DNA of 64,000 nt from Melastoma dodecandrum (taxonomy: Eukaryota; Streptophyta; Magnoliopsida; Myrtales; Melastomataceae), in the NCBI GenBank assembly GCA_029817715.1, contig JARUPY010000083.1, forward strand, positions 1,674,001 through 1,738,000. Direction: 5' to 3'. This document shows positions 21,251 through 33,898 of the stretch, piece after piece (within the stretch, counting starts at the first letter, position 1; every line of letters begins with the position of its first letter). A program made the translations under genes and the position numbers. The notes under the pieces are model-generated. The model worked only from the letters and a program-made list of their open reading frames with translations, was not told the DNA's origin and made no database searches.

Positions 21251-24200
21251 TTTTTTTTTATCAATTAACACTTGCATTAAATAAAAAAGAGGCACAGGCA
21301 ACACCCGGCCAGTACAAAGCAACTGCAGCCAAACGGCTACAGACATGAAGTTACAAAAGAAAATAGAAAGCAAGAAACATAATTCCAAGATCATCCAACA
21401 GAGCAGCAAATCAAAAACCGAGTTTGACATATCAAAGCACTGCAAACACACAGCGCATGACAAAAACCAGAAACAACCATGCCTAGAGCCAGACATCCCT
21501 TCATTGCTCTCCCAGCAGTCATCCCACCCATTAGTCATCCCAGCCTGTCATATCACGAGGGCTCGTGGGAGAGTAAGTAAGAATCACTTTTAGGCATAGC
21601 CAGAAAAGGATCATCCCACCCTAAGTCATCCTTGGTGGCCAAGTTGAGCAGGTTCCCGTGTAGATATCCAATGAAAGGGACCCCAAGCATGACATCCAAG
21701 AGGCTCCAAAGCTCCATACACTGCTTCCTTCTCACTTCGCATAGCTCCTCCTTCACAACAGCATTGAGCTTGGCCGATATCCTCTTGATGGCCGTTAGGT
21801 TGAGCGCTTTAGGCCTAGACAATGGGTCTGAGCCAACTACAATATTGGTGAGCAAGTTCACCATTTCAAAGAGAGAGGCCATAAGATGGTTCCGGGAGCA
21901 AATTACTAGCCCTATCCCTATGCCTAGCCGTCCCACTTCCACTAGCATGATCAATACCAGACACTCTCGCACCGTTAGAAACCAGCAAATTAGGTGGAGA
22001 AGGGACCTCACAGCCTAGAGCGCAATCACACCTGCTTGCCGAAGCCCCAGCCACTACGACTGATGACCTCTACCTTGCACTCCTCTTCGTGCGCGGCATT
22101 GTTTATGGCCAATGTGGTTAGGAAACCCTACTAGGTAGAACTTATCCCAGTAGCAATCAAGGCCCATAGCTCCGGCCCAGGCCAAACTCACAACAATCAC
22201 AACCAAAGCCATTTCCAACAGCATACAAACTTCTTCTCCCAACAACTCAGGGAATATATGCAGCATCAGCCATGAGCCTCGCAAAACTAAGAACTCGAAT
22301 ATGCCACTCAATAGCCTGTCCTTGGCGATCATCAGAAGTGAACGACACCCCGCAAAATAAACATCCCATAGCCCCAACTGAGTACCTCCAGCTTCCTCAT
22401 TCAAGAAAGTCCTTTGGTCTGAGCAGACAACACATTTCACCAGTACTAGACAAATATATACTATCGCCTCCTTATGGGCTCCCCAGGATTCAGGAAATCA
22501 GTATCAGGATTCGTCAGATCCTCCATATCACCATGCATAACAATGGAGAGCAGCTCCTCATGTAGATCCCCAATGAAATTCGGCACGCTCGACAGCTTAT
22601 GTACGATGTTCCTGAACCTTATAGCCCGTTTCCGGCGGGACTCCAATGAGCTTGCTTCCACAATCCCATCAAGCGTAATTATGATTTAACGTATGACATA
22701 AGGGGTGAGGGCCTCCAGCCTCGCATCTGGATTCCTGCTTATAATAGCAATGGATAGCACGTTAACAGTTTCAAAAAAGGAGAGACAAAGGACATTTGGC
22801 AGTGGGGGCCAATTTGAATCACTGTCCGTGGTGTCTGTGTTGGTCTCTCCGTATCCCGGAAGGAATACTTCATTTCCCTCCTCACCAAAGTTCTCCCGAC
22901 ACCACTTCCAGAAAGCTACGCAGCCCCATTGCCTACCATTGGGGCAGCCTGTATCAGGCTTCTTATCCGCCATACCCTCAGATCCACTAGACCCACTAGC
23001 ATGATCACGCCCACACTTCTCAAATCCTTGAGCTTTGGTGGGATTATTGCTATGTACCTTTTCCCCTCGGTTAGTGGAGAGGAGAAACTCAAGTCCATGA
23101 TTAACATCCAAAGAGTGACCCCATCCCGCAGTTCTACCTGCATCAGATACAAGAACATTCGCATACCTGCTCTCAGGGTTGCAAACCCCACACCGTAATC
23201 CCTGCATCCACACCTACCATCACCACTCGCAGCTGCTGAGGCTGGCCGGTTCCATGAGACACACCTTTTCATGCGCGCCATTTCAGGAATACACCGAGTA
23301 GGAAGGGGCTGCACAAACAGTAGAAGAAACCTAGGAAAGAAGCCTTTAAAGAAGGAAGCCAACATCAGCCATCGGGCTAAGATGACTAGCCCATCTATGA
23401 AGAAACCTAGTTCGGTCCTCTTGCAGAAGAGTTAAATTGCAATAAAAAAACCATCCCATCCCAAAAAACTGTAGTTGTGACATATCCAAAAGCTGAAAGA
23501 TTCCTGTTATCAGTCACAGGAAACCAACCATACTCCAACTCCATGTTACCAGAATCCCGGCAATCGACAACCTCTAGGATCAACAAGCCAATTTCCTCAT
23601 TCCAAGAAAGTGCTCTGGTCTAAAAAAGATTTCACCTAGGACTAGACAAAAGAACCCACCCAGAGTTGTTCCCTTTAATAGTCAGAGGAAACTGGTTACC
23701 AAAGACGAACTGCATAAGCCACAATTGCTAATGAAGCAAAGACTCTACAGTTTACCATATTCCAATTCCAGACTGCCAATTCCAAGCAATCCCCAACAAC
23801 ATAATTAGCGCCTAAAGGCCCTGTTGCCCATTCTTATATTACCTCTCCCTTTGGTTTCCACCTTTTGGGGTTTCACCGAGCCAGGAGAGGATGTAGAAGA
23901 TGGCGAGGAACTACTTTCAGAAGATGAACTCATGGTAGCTTGAAGGGCCAATAGACAGGGACCTAGGACTTCCTCGTTGCTTTTGTTCATAGTTGTAGCA
24001 ATTGTCTCCTGGATGACCATAATCGGACCCCCTTCTTTCATTGACAGTCTCTTTTGAAGATTCTCTTTGAACAACCCCTTGTCTTCAGTACTTCTCCTTC
24101 ACTGTGTTTATCTTCACCATAAGGCACACTGCTATTCCCAGGAGAACAGTGATCAAAAGTGCCGTTTACCATGTGAGGGTTACTTGCTGACTCATAGTCG

Positions 24201-26057
24201 CCCTCACTGTTACTTGGCTCAGGGTGTTCCACAGAATTCTCAAGTGTGTTGCATTCCATAGTAGCGTCTTCGTTTGCCGTGAACCCAGGTTCATTCAAGA
24301 GTAAATGTGAGTTACACCTCATCTCTGACTCTAAAGGACAGTCAAGATTCCCCCTGGGAGGTGACTGATAAAATTCTTCCCCTTGAGCTGCCAGATCACC
24401 ATTGTCATAATTCTCACAATTCGTAAGTAATAGCAGGTCATTATCCTCTTGCTGGTGTTAACTTTCTCATCATCCCCTTCCAATAGAACAAACCACCTAT
24501 TATCTACCCTCAGAGGCAACTCAGTCACAAGGGGCCTTCTGATAACAGTCTGGACTTCCTCCTCCAGGTGAGCTGTGTTGCCAGGTTTCCTCAGTATCAG
24601 CCTTCTATCAGCATTTCCATGGCCCTGTTCGATAGACCTCAAGTGTTCACCACAGGCATAGGGGCTTCATTATTCAAGTTAACATGGGCTGCCTGAGATT
24701 CCTCATCAAAACCATTTCCATGCAGATTGACATGGTCTCCAGCACCATGCTGTTGCATTTCTTTCCTACCTCGACTCTTACTCTGACTTCGGCTGCTACT
24801 TCTATCTCCTAGTCCTTCTTTGTTGTTCACACAATTCCTTGTAGCAAGGTCGAAAACCCTACATATACTGCACCTAAGAGGCAAGTTCTCATAGTGAATG
24901 CGCACTTCTAGCTCTGCTTGGTTCTCTTCCTCAATAGCAATATATTTTCTCATTTCCCTAACTGCAGAGCAATTTACTTGCACTCGGGCAGTTCTCATAT
25001 TGACCATCCTCTGGGACTGCCCGTCTATTTTCAGCGGGGCGCCAAGTACACTGGCCAAGTACATGATTCCTTCCTTGTGCCAGAGCTCTAGAGGGATACC
25101 ATGCATTTGCACGCAGCATGGAATGTTTCTGGCATGGAATGTTTCTGAGTTAGACCTGTAGACCATCTCCGCAGTAGGACAGGACATCCCGCTAAGTGCC
25201 AATCTCCTTTGTCCAAGATAGAATCAAAGGCACCATCATGGTCAAACTTCAAAAGCAACCTTTTAGGTCCCACAAAACTAGCATGGGTCAAGCCCTTCTT
25301 GCCCCATAGCTGGGAGCAAAGTTTCGAATGACAATTATGGGCACAGATCTGCCAACCATAAAACCCACCAAGTAGTTATTCCACCTATCCCGCGCAGTTT
25401 GCTTCCATTCGCCTGGAACTTTTAATTTGCCCTCCACATTAAACACTGCCGATCTGACCATGGACTCCTTACCCTCAAGCGAGGCATTTAGTGCGTTCTT
25501 AAAGCAGGCACCTTTAGTTCGAGCTTCATTCTCCGACCCGCCACTAGAAGCAAACCGATTCAACCCGTACAAGTTACAGCCCACACCAAGAAATTCTTTA
25601 AAGGCAGCACCTTTAGCACCAGCTTCATCTTCCAGCCCGTTAGGCAGGACCTCACTACAAGAAGCAGAACATTTCTTGGCATCCAAGTTTTTACCCATAG
25701 CGGGTGTTCTGCTAAGGGGAGGAAACTCCGCAAGGCCAAGGTCAATGCTGCCCTCCGTTACATTCATCGTGCGAAGCTCCAAATCAGAGTTCAGGTGAAG
25801 CTCATGTTTGGCGCACAACGAAGCTGGGTGAGGAGGGGTATGGAGGGTAGAGTTTTCAAGAAGATGCCTATTAGGTGATTGTCGGGGGGCAACTACCAAT
25901 GTGGGGGGAAGGGGGAGAAAGGGGAGGTGGCGGGGTGGTGGCGCGACGTGGCCGGCGGAGGCCAGCCAACGTCTGCCGGTGGGTGTGAGGTTTGGCGGGA
26001 AGCTAGAGAGAAGCTGGAGGATTTGGAGAGAGAAACAATTTTGCACAAATGAGCCCC
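21251..26057 (-). mobile_element. LINE-type retroposon with A tail and 16-bp target duplication
   Basis: GATGTCGGGGAAAGTT occurs at 21235-21250 and again, perfectly, at 26058-26073. The minus-strand element ends in an A run (plus-strand T at 21251-21258), as expected from target-primed reverse transcription. The 5' part encodes a DUF4283-type ORF1 (23805-25767). The remaining 2.5 kb shows no endonuclease or reverse transcriptase motif in any frame. It contains two related segments (about 21560-22440 and 22460-23400) sharing peptide motifs FIGDLHEELL / FIGYLHGNLL. It looks like a non-autonomous derivative moved by another LINE. Confidence 0.8.
23805..25767 (-). pseudogene. LINE ORF1, DUF4283 domain with zinc-knuckle remnant
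   Basis: The first ATG inside the element is at 25767 (MNVTEGSIDLGLAEFPPLSR). The frame continues to KQTARDRWNNYLVGFMVGRS. After a frameshift near 25300 it resumes LWGKKGLTHASFVGPKRLLL and WHLAGCPVLLRRW. After another shift near 25150 it resumes IPCCVQMHGIPLELWHKEG and ASVLGAPLKIDG, the usual DUF4283 order. The knuckle reads CSICRVFDLATRNC, so the histidine is replaced. A basic tail (KGRGNIRMGNRAFRR) precedes the stop at 23805. ORF1 proteins of plant L1-type LINEs bind RNA. At least two frameshifts make this copy defective. Confidence 0.75.
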
Positions 26058-27163
26058 GATGTCGGGGAAAGTTAGGAGTAGACGTTGGATGCATTCCAAA
26101 ACCCTAATAGAAATAAGAAATTAGGATGGGAAAGGCGTTTGAGACAGCGAGTTTTATAAAAGTTCATTGACTGCAAATTTAGTAAAGCGTCGCAGATCCC
26201 AACCTTGACACTGGTAGAATAGAGCGCCTTACATGAGCTATGAAAAAATTTAATGTTAATTGCAAAAGATGTTTAGTGAAATAGGGTACGTAGTTTCCAA
26301 ATTTTTCTAATAATGTCTCGAAATCCGAGTTGACAATTCCGATTTCGAGGCATTATTTGACGAATTTTAAAACTACCTACTCTATTTCGTGAAATATTTT
26401 TACGACTGACATTATTTTATATCAAACCCCAGACTTACACTTGGTGTCGTGATTCGGGACTCGTCAACTTTTGACGATGTGACGACATTTCAAGTGTCGA
26501 TGTTCGAGACCACGTGACTAGTCAGCATTGTGATTAGGGATCACGTTTCTATGCCATGTGGATCTCTCATTCCACGACCTTCAGGAATGAACTTCGTGTA
26601 ATACGAACCTCTGTTGTAATTATTACATGAAAGTTCGATCTATCAGTAGGAACTATCCCAAACAGAATGAGCTATAGTACAAACCTTAATTGTAATCATT
26701 ATAGAAAAGTTCAGTCCACCACTTTCGGGTACAAACTTTCCTCAATAGAATGAATGTTTTGTAGTACGAACATTCCCTATCATCGTAACATGAAAGTTCG
26801 TTCCGATATCTTATTATATGAGCTTTCTAGAATGAAACGAAATTTTCTGAACGGAACAAACTAATGATGTAATACTAACAAAAAAGCTCATTCCATCACC
26901 TTAGGGCACAAACTTTCATCAACGGAATGAACTTTCCGTAGTCTGAACCTCTGGTGTAATCAAATAGAAAAGTTCATTTCCACACCTTAGGGCACAAACT
27001 TTCCTTAAATAAACTTCCTGTAGTACAAACAATCACGGTAATCATTACATAAAAATTTTGTTCTAACACCTTAGGGCACGAATTTTCTTGAACGGAACGA
27101 ATTTCATGTGATACGAACCTCCATTGTAATCATTACAGGAAAGTTCATTCTAGCACTTCTAGG

Positions 27164-27837
27164 TAGGGGTATAAATGATCAAAACGGTTTGAGAATGGCT
27201 TGAGAAAAGCTTGATTTCGGCTCGATTATAAAAGAGCTGAACTTGAGCCATTGCTTTGCAAAACGAGCTCGAGATCGAGCTTGAAAATTCTTATTCAAAC
27301 CGTTCGAGAGCTTAAATGAGCCTATGATGTTTGGTAGCTCAAATGGTAGATTGTCCATTTTGCACGTGGGAGATACAAGTTTCTATCCCCTACATCTCTA
27401 ATTTTTATTTTATTTGTCCTTCCTCAATTAGATGGTTTCAGGAAGCTACCAATTCTCCTCTTCTTCTGCAGATCTCGCATTGGCGGCCACCACTGTCACT
27501 CCCTCTTCTTTTGCATATCAAGCATGTGCGGCCACTATCATCATCACCTATTCTTCTGCAAATCTCGCATCCACGTCCAGCCCAGAGCCGAGAAGTTCAT
27601 CCGCTCTCATGGCAGCTTGAGCTCCCCCAACCGTGTCTCGTCGATTCTGGGGCCGCCAGGGCTGTTCCATTGATGCAACCGGACACGACGGCTCCTTCCA
27701 CAACAACGGGCTTACCGGCGGTCCCTCGAGACCCTCGCCAAGTTTATCGAGCTCGCGCTCAAACCTAGAAACTACTAGTCGAGCCTGAGCTCGAGCCCAC
27801 TAGCGTTCGAGTTTGGCTCGGCTCATTTATACCTCCA
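27164..27837. mobile_element. hAT-like non-autonomous insert in the array
   Basis: The ends TAGGGGTATAAATGA and TCATTTATACCTCCA are inverted copies of a terminus common in plant hAT elements, and the adjoining sequence is rich in GAGCTCGAGC/GGCTCG words at both ends. The flanks CTTCTAGG and CTTTCGGA could be a decayed 8-bp duplication but are not convincing alone. No transposase is present. Confidence 0.55.
27331..27400 (+). other. tRNA-like segment (SINE head or tRNA relic)
   Basis: TGGTAGCTCAAATGGTAGA resembles a tRNA A box and AAGTTTCTATCCC a weak B box, 34 bases apart. The acceptor and anticodon stems do not pair well, so it is not a working tRNA gene. Confidence 0.35.
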
Positions 27838-28159
27838 CTTTCGGATATGAACTTTCCTAAACGAAATGAACTTCTTGTAGTAGGAACATTTAGTGTAACT
27901 ATTATAGGAATGTTCGTTCCAGAACCCTCCGATATGAACTTTCTAGAATATAACAAACTTCCCGCAGTACGAACCTAAAATAAAGAAGTTTGTTCCAGCA
28001 CCTTCTGGTACAAACTTTTCACCACGAAACGAACATCTTCTCCTACGAACTCCCGTTATACTCATTACATAAAAGTCCGCCCCAAGATCTTTCGGTACGA
28101 ACTTTCTTGAGCGTAACAAACTTTTAGTGATACGAACCACTAATATATAAGAAAGTTCC

Positions 28160-28881
28160 CGACGCGATACCAACCGCGGAAACGGGAAAGCACAACGACG
28201 GAGGGAAACGTTGGAACGCAAGGGAATGACGTAATTCAAACCGGGGTAAACAAAGGAACGGAACAAGACTCGAACCGCTGTTGGATACAACCGAAGCATC
28301 ACCAGAACTGAACAAGGGGAATAGAACTCGAACCGCCGCTGGATACAGCCGAAGCACCACCAGGACTGCTACGAGGGTTGAACGATACAACCGGATACAA
28401 AAACACTACTGATAATGGGTACGCTTGGGTAAACTCGCGCCACGTTAGAATCCACCAAACGAAAAGAGATGTCGTGAAAAGTTCATGCAAGAACTTGACG
28501 GCTGCCAAATTTGAGTAAAAGTTCAAATGGTTCGTTTCTTAACCTAAACAAAAGAGTCATATTTATATAGGACCCCAAATGGGCTGACCCTAACTTCCCA
28601 TTAGGCCCAAAATAGTAAAAACCAGAAACTAATTAAAAACAAGTCCAAAAGTAAAACTAAGGAAACTAGGACTGACGACGACTGGGCCATCCGTCCACAA
28701 GTCTCGGCCGTGCGCGCTTTCGAGCTCCCGGGTCTCGAGTTGGAGTTGATCTCGAGACGACTCATGTCTTCTCGAGCGGACGAATCAACTCGACCGCTTC
28801 AGCACCGTGAAGGCACCTCCCGTCTCGAGTGCTCCTCTTGAGTTGATTCCAACTTGGCCTTGCTCGATCCAACTCGCATCA
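28160..28881 (-). repeat. Gypsy element 1, 3' LTR
   Basis: Direct repeat of 33171-33893. It shares GCGATACCAACCGCG near one end and AACTCGCATCA at the other. Confidence 0.92.
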
Positions 28882-29100
28882 TCCTCTCTTTGGTGAGGAA
28901 GATTTGTCCTCAAATCAATAGGCTCTTCATCATCCTCATACAATGCGAGATCCTGGACGTTGAATGTCGCCGACAGTCCATACTCTCCCGGCAAGTTGAT
29001 CTTATATGCATTATTATTGATCTTCTCGACGACTCGAAAAGGACCATCAGCCAGGATTCATCTTAGACTGGTACTTCTCATTTTGTTGCTCAATAAGGGT

Positions 29101-31900
29101 TCAAATCTTCGCGTGAAGCTTTAACATCTCTTCAACTCGTCGAACCGCATCTTTCACGAGGATACCCTGACTAGGCATTGGTAGCAATTCGACTGGGATC
29201 CTTGAGTTGACACCATACACCACTTCGAACGGTGTAGCTCGAGTAGTCGAATGAGGGGCTCGATTATAGGCGACTTGGCTTGAGCGAATTTGATGTCCCA
29301 ATCCTTTTGATTCTTGGACACCATAGCTCGAAGTAGTCCTCTCATAGTCCTGTTTACAACCTCAGTTTGCCCATCTGTCTGGAGATAGCAAGTGGTGCTG
29401 AACAACAGCTTTGTCCCGAGTTTGTTCCAAAGTGTCTTCCACAAGTAGCTCAAGAAGTTGGCATCTCGATCCGACACTATCGGCAACGGGACCCCATGTA
29501 GACGAACAATCTCTCGGAAATAAAGATCTGCTACGTGAGAAGCATCATTCGTCTTCCTACAAGCGATAAAGTGAGCCATCTTCGAGAAGCGATCCACAAC
29601 AACCATGATCGAATACTTCTGCCGTTGTGTTCTGGGTAGTCCAAGGACGAAATCCATGCTCACATGCTCCCATGGTCGTTCAGCAACAGGTAATGGGGTG
29701 TAGAGACCTTGGGGCTGGACGTGAATCTTTGCACGTTGACAGGTTGCGCAACGTCAAGCTAACTTGTGTATGTCCTTAGCCATTCGAGGCCTGTAGAAAT
29801 GCTCCTGAAGCATTTCGAGAGTGTTCCCAACTCCTAAGTGGCTCGCAAGTCCTCCTTCATGTACCTCTCGACTAAGATGCTCTCGAATGGAACTTCGAGA
29901 AATGCATAACTTAGCGCCTCTAAATAGAAAGCCATCAGACAGATTGTGATGCTCAATAGGCTTCTCGATACATCCCTTATACACCTCCCCAAAGTCTGCT
30001 TCACTGGAGTACAACTCTTTCAACATCTCGAATCCAATCAACTTAGATTCCATTCTGGCCATAAGAGTTGACTTTCTCGACAATGCGTCAGTTACGACAT
30101 TCTTCACTCCCGACTTATGCTTCAAGACGAAAGTGAATAATTGGAGAAATTCCACCCACTTTGCATGTCGTCGGTTAAGCTTTGTTTACCCATTGATATG
30201 CTTCAAAGACTAATGATTAGTATGAAGAATGATCTCTTGGGCATCAGATAATGACTCCATGTCTCGAGTGTATGAACGATAGCATAAAACTCCTTATCGT
30301 TCAGTCGAGATCCATTTAACTTTTCGCCGAAGTAAGAAACTAATCAACCCTCTTGCAATAATACACCTCCAATTTCTAGTCCTGAGGCGTCACACTCGAC
30401 TTCAAATACCTTCTTGAAGTCAGGGAGTGTTAATACAGGTGCTTCGCACAAACGACTCTTACGCAACTCGAAACTAGATTGAGCTGCGGGAGTCCACTCG
30501 AAAATCGTTCCCTTCAAACACTCCATCATCGGGGTTGCGATCGAACTGAAATCCTTGATAAATCTTTGATAGAATGATGTTAGGCCATGAAAGCTCCGGA
30601 CATCATGAACTGTCTTGGGAATAAGCCAATCTCGAATAGCAGCAACTTTATTGTCATCCACCTGAATTCCTTCTCTCGAGATGACATATCCCAGAAAAAT
30701 AAGTTTGGAAGTCGAGAACTCGCATTTCATGCTGCTCCCGAATAGACGTTGTTCCCTCAACTTCTCGAACAACCGTTTAAGGTAGTCAATGTGCTCCTCC
30801 TCATTGCGGCTGTATAAAAGAACATCATCAAAATAAACAACCATGAATTTGCCGATGAAAGGACGAAATACTTGGTTCATCAGTCGCGTGAAGGTGCTCG
30901 GGCATTCGAGAGACCATCCACTCGTATAACCTGAATTTGGTTTTGAATGCCATCTTCCACTCATCCCATTCCTTCATCCGAATCTGGTGATATCCACTCC
31001 GTAGGTCGACATTCGAGAAAATCACTGACCCATACAACTCATCGAGCATATCATCAAGTCAAGGAATGGAAAATCGATACTTGACGGTGATCTTATTGAT
31101 TGCTCAACTGTCGACATACATTCGCCATGAACCATCCTTCTCGGGAAGAAAGATGGCAGGAACGGAACACGGGCTGAGGCTCTCACGAACAAAGCCTCGT
31201 TTAATGAGTTCATCAACCTGTCGTTGTAATTCTCTCGCCTCGTCGGGATTACATCAATATGCCGGTTGATTAGGCAGCGACACTCCAGGAATGAGACGAT
31301 CTGATGTTGTATGTCACTCGATGGAGGAAGTCCTCCTGGCATCTCCTTTGGAAACACATCCCCATATTCTTGTAGAAGTGCTCGAACTCGAGGGGACATA
31401 GTCGAGGTTTGCTCATTTCCTTCTTCGAACAACATCAACATGTACACATACTTTTCCTCTCGAATAGCTCAAGTCAACTCAACAAATTTCGAACTGTCTT
31501 CTCGAGTTTTATCTCGAGAAGGCTTGGCTAATGCTTGAGTGGTCAAGGGAAGAAGCGTAATCTTCTTCTGGTCGAGAGTGATGGAATAGGCATTCTTATA
31601 CCCATCATAAACTGCTCGACGATCATATTGTCACGGCCGTCCCAACAACAAATGACACGCGTCCATGGGTACGACATCACAAGTCACTGTGTCTTTTTAG
31701 CTCAGACCAATGCTCAACGAGACCAATACCTGCTTAGTCACCCTTAGATCGCTCTCTTTGCTCAACCATTGAAGGTTGTATGGTCGAGGGTATGGGTTAG
31801 TCGATAACTTAAGTTTCTCGACCATGGTAGTAGAAGTCACATTGGTGCAACTCCCATGTCAACAATTACGTGACACACATTTCCCTGCACCGTGCGTCGG
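29101..31900 (-). pseudogene. Gypsy element 1 pol: protease remnant, reverse transcriptase, RNase H, integrase
   Basis: In minus-strand order: a protease remnant near 31850, then the reverse transcriptase ([20 protein letters not shown], then the YFDDVLLYS catalytic box near 30830 and [17 protein letters not shown]). RNase H follows ([26 protein letters not shown]), then integrase ([43 protein letters not shown]). The YFDD box and domain order fit the chromovirus side of Ty3/gypsy, but I see no chromodomain after integrase. The frame is broken into at least six pieces by stops and shifts, so it is inactive. Confidence 0.9.
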
Positions 31901-32059
31901 GTCTAAAAGATCATCTCCCGCTGATCAACTTCTTCGGGCACCCCATTTGCGTTAAGGGCTTTTTGAATGACCAACAGTTCGCTTTCATCGGATTCCTCCA
32001 CTACTTCTTCCTCGTTATCCTAGATGGGTTCTCCTTTTCGATCGAACACTATCCTTCGA

Positions 32060-32990
32060 AAGCTCTACAGTTCGATGATTTGGGCAGTCAAAAGCTATAT
32101 GCCCAACTCATTGGCACTTGAAACACTTTCTCGAGACACCAGTGTTTAAGAGTGGCCAAAATTCAACCTTAGCCTGATCCTTGGTATTACTCGAGATTGG
32201 AGTTCTCAAGGATGAACTCCCTTTGCTGAAAGGAGTATTCCTCATAGCTGGCCTTAGAAGCGTTCTCCTAGCTTAATGCTTCTCGACTTTGTGGGCTAAA
32301 TTGCATACATCCGCGAAACTCCAATAAGGCTGCAACTTGACAGCATCTGTCACATAGGTTTTCAGCCCTTTAATATACCTTGCAATGGTTTTCTCAGGGG
32401 GTTCAACTATATCACACTAGAGCATCAATTGCTCGAACTCGCTAGTGTACTCAGAAACACTCGAAGATTGCTGAAGCGAGCTCAATCTGAGGAACAAGTC
32501 TTGCCAATATCGTTCGGGAAGAAACCTCTTCTTCATCTCCGTTTTCATTTTGTCCCACGAGCGAAGCTTCTCTTTCCTTTCTCGACGACAGTGTTGATTC
32601 AAGTTCTCCCATCATAAGCTAGCGTACTTTCGAAGTCGAAGGGCCGCCACCTTGACTTGCCTTTCCTCGGAAATCTCTTCATAATTGAATACTCCTTCAA
32701 TGGCATGAAGCCAGTCGAGAAACTCCTCGGAGTTTATCTTTCCCTTAAACTCAAGAATGTCTACTCGCACATTTATAGGACGGGCCGACGTTCTCGAGTT
32801 TGCCTCCTAGAACTCTCCTCGTCCCGAGTTGATCTCCTAGGACTCTCCTCTTTTCAATATCTATCCACAAACGGATTTTCTTCCGTATCTCAAAATATCG
32901 AGGAGACTGTGGTTCAAGTTGTCTCCTTTTTTCTAGGAGCTACTGCATCTGATGACGTAATTCACTAACCTCCTGTTCTAAATGAGTCAA
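32060..32990 (-). pseudogene. Gypsy element 1 gag remnant
   Basis: A Retrotrans_gag-type segment reads KMKTEMKKRFLPERYWQDLF and then VSEYTSEFEQLM. It is followed downstream by a zinc knuckle (CFKC, HIAFDC near 32090-32130) in which a TGA stop falls between the second cysteine and the histidine. Confidence 0.82.
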
Positions 32991-33156
32991 ACGGGCCTCT
33001 TCCGAGGTCATCCCACGTCGGAACCTATTCGCCATCAGTTCCACTATACACACAACAACAACATTGCGTTTACGACAACCTAAGCTCTCCAATAACCCAG
33101 CGCTCAACACAACCTTACGCTCTCAAACAACCCAACGCACTACACAACAACCGTGA

Positions 33157-33168
33157 GCTGTGATACCA
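33157..33168 (-). promoter_or_regulatory. Primer-binding site, initiator tRNA-Met type
   Basis: The minus strand reads TGGTATCACAGC, one base away from the plant initiator tRNA-Met site TGGTATCAGAGC, just downstream of the 5' LTR. Confidence 0.85.
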
Positions 33169-33170
33169 AC

Positions 33171-33893
33171 TGAAGCGATACCAACCGCGAAAACGGGAAA
33201 GAATAATGGCGGAGGCGAAATATTGGAATGCAAGGGAAAGACGTAATCCAAACCAGGGGAAACAAAGGAACTTAATAAGACTAGAACCACCGTTGGATAC
33301 AACCAAAGCGCCACTAGAACTTAACGAGGGGAATAAAACTCGGACCGCCGCTGGATACAGTCGAAACACTACCAGGACTGCCACGAGGGTTGAACGACAC
33401 ACAACCAGATACAAAAACACCACCGATTATGGGTACGCTCGGATAAATTCTCGCCATGCTTGGAATCCACCAAACGATAAGAGATGTTGCAAAAAGTTCA
33501 TGCAAGAACTTGACGGGTGCCAAATTTGGGTAAAAGTTCAAAATATTCTTTTCTCATCCTAAACACAAGAATCCTATTTATAGATGAGCAAAATAGGCTA
33601 ACCCTAACTCCCCAAGGCTCAAAATAGTAAAAATCAGAAACTAATTAAAAACAAGTCCAAAAGTAAAACTAAAGAAACTGGACGTGACGCCGACTGGGCG
33701 TCCGTCAACAAATTTCGACCTTGCGCGCTCTCGAACTCCCGGGTCTGGAGTCGAAGTTGATCTAGAGAAGACTCTCGTCTTCTCGAACGGACGAATCAAC
33801 TCGACCGCTTTAGCACTGTGAAGGCACTTCCCGTTTCGAGTGCTCGTCTTGAGTTTGATTCCGACTTGGCATTGTTCGATTCAACTCGCATCA
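33171..33893 (-). repeat. Gypsy element 1, 5' LTR
   Basis: Starts TGAAGCG and ends CATCA on the plus strand, followed by the GTTCC duplication. The primer site lies two bases inside. Confidence 0.92.
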
Positions 33894-33898
33894 GTTCC

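Larger units (their letters stand above)
26573..28154. repeat. Degenerate tandem array, period about 75-90 bp (left part)
   Basis: Units carry GTAGTACGAACCTC, TGTAATCATTACA, GAAAGTTCGTTCC and CACCTTAGGGCACAAACTTTC in fixed order. The GAAAGTTCGTTCC box recurs near 26629, 26704, 26792, 26880, 26961, 27050, 27139, 27908, 27985, 28071 and 28151. Copies are heavily diverged, so this is an old array. It is interrupted at 27164-27837 by a hAT-like insert and cut at 28155 by gypsy element 1. Confidence 0.8.
28160..33893 (-). mobile_element. Ty3/gypsy element 1, complete but decayed
   Basis: Two LTRs (28160-28881 and 33171-33893) enclose minus-strand gag and pol remnants. The flanks carry a perfect 5-bp duplication GTTCC (28155-28159 and 33894-33898). 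The terminal TG/CA is intact in the right LTR; the left LTR begins CG. In about 205 aligned bases I count roughly 28 LTR differences, so it is an old insertion. A purine-rich tract (CAAAGAGAGGA on the minus strand) adjoins the left LTR. Confidence 0.93.

Noticed and set aside
21632..22018. 128-codon plus-strand frame
   Set aside because: Mirror of the minus-strand frames of the LINE-like element, with no recognisable domain.
25427..25798. 123-codon plus-strand frame
   Set aside because: Complement of the DUF4283 ORF1, which has domain support on the minus strand.
27331..27400. Functional tRNA gene
   Set aside because: The stems do not pair and the B box is degenerate.
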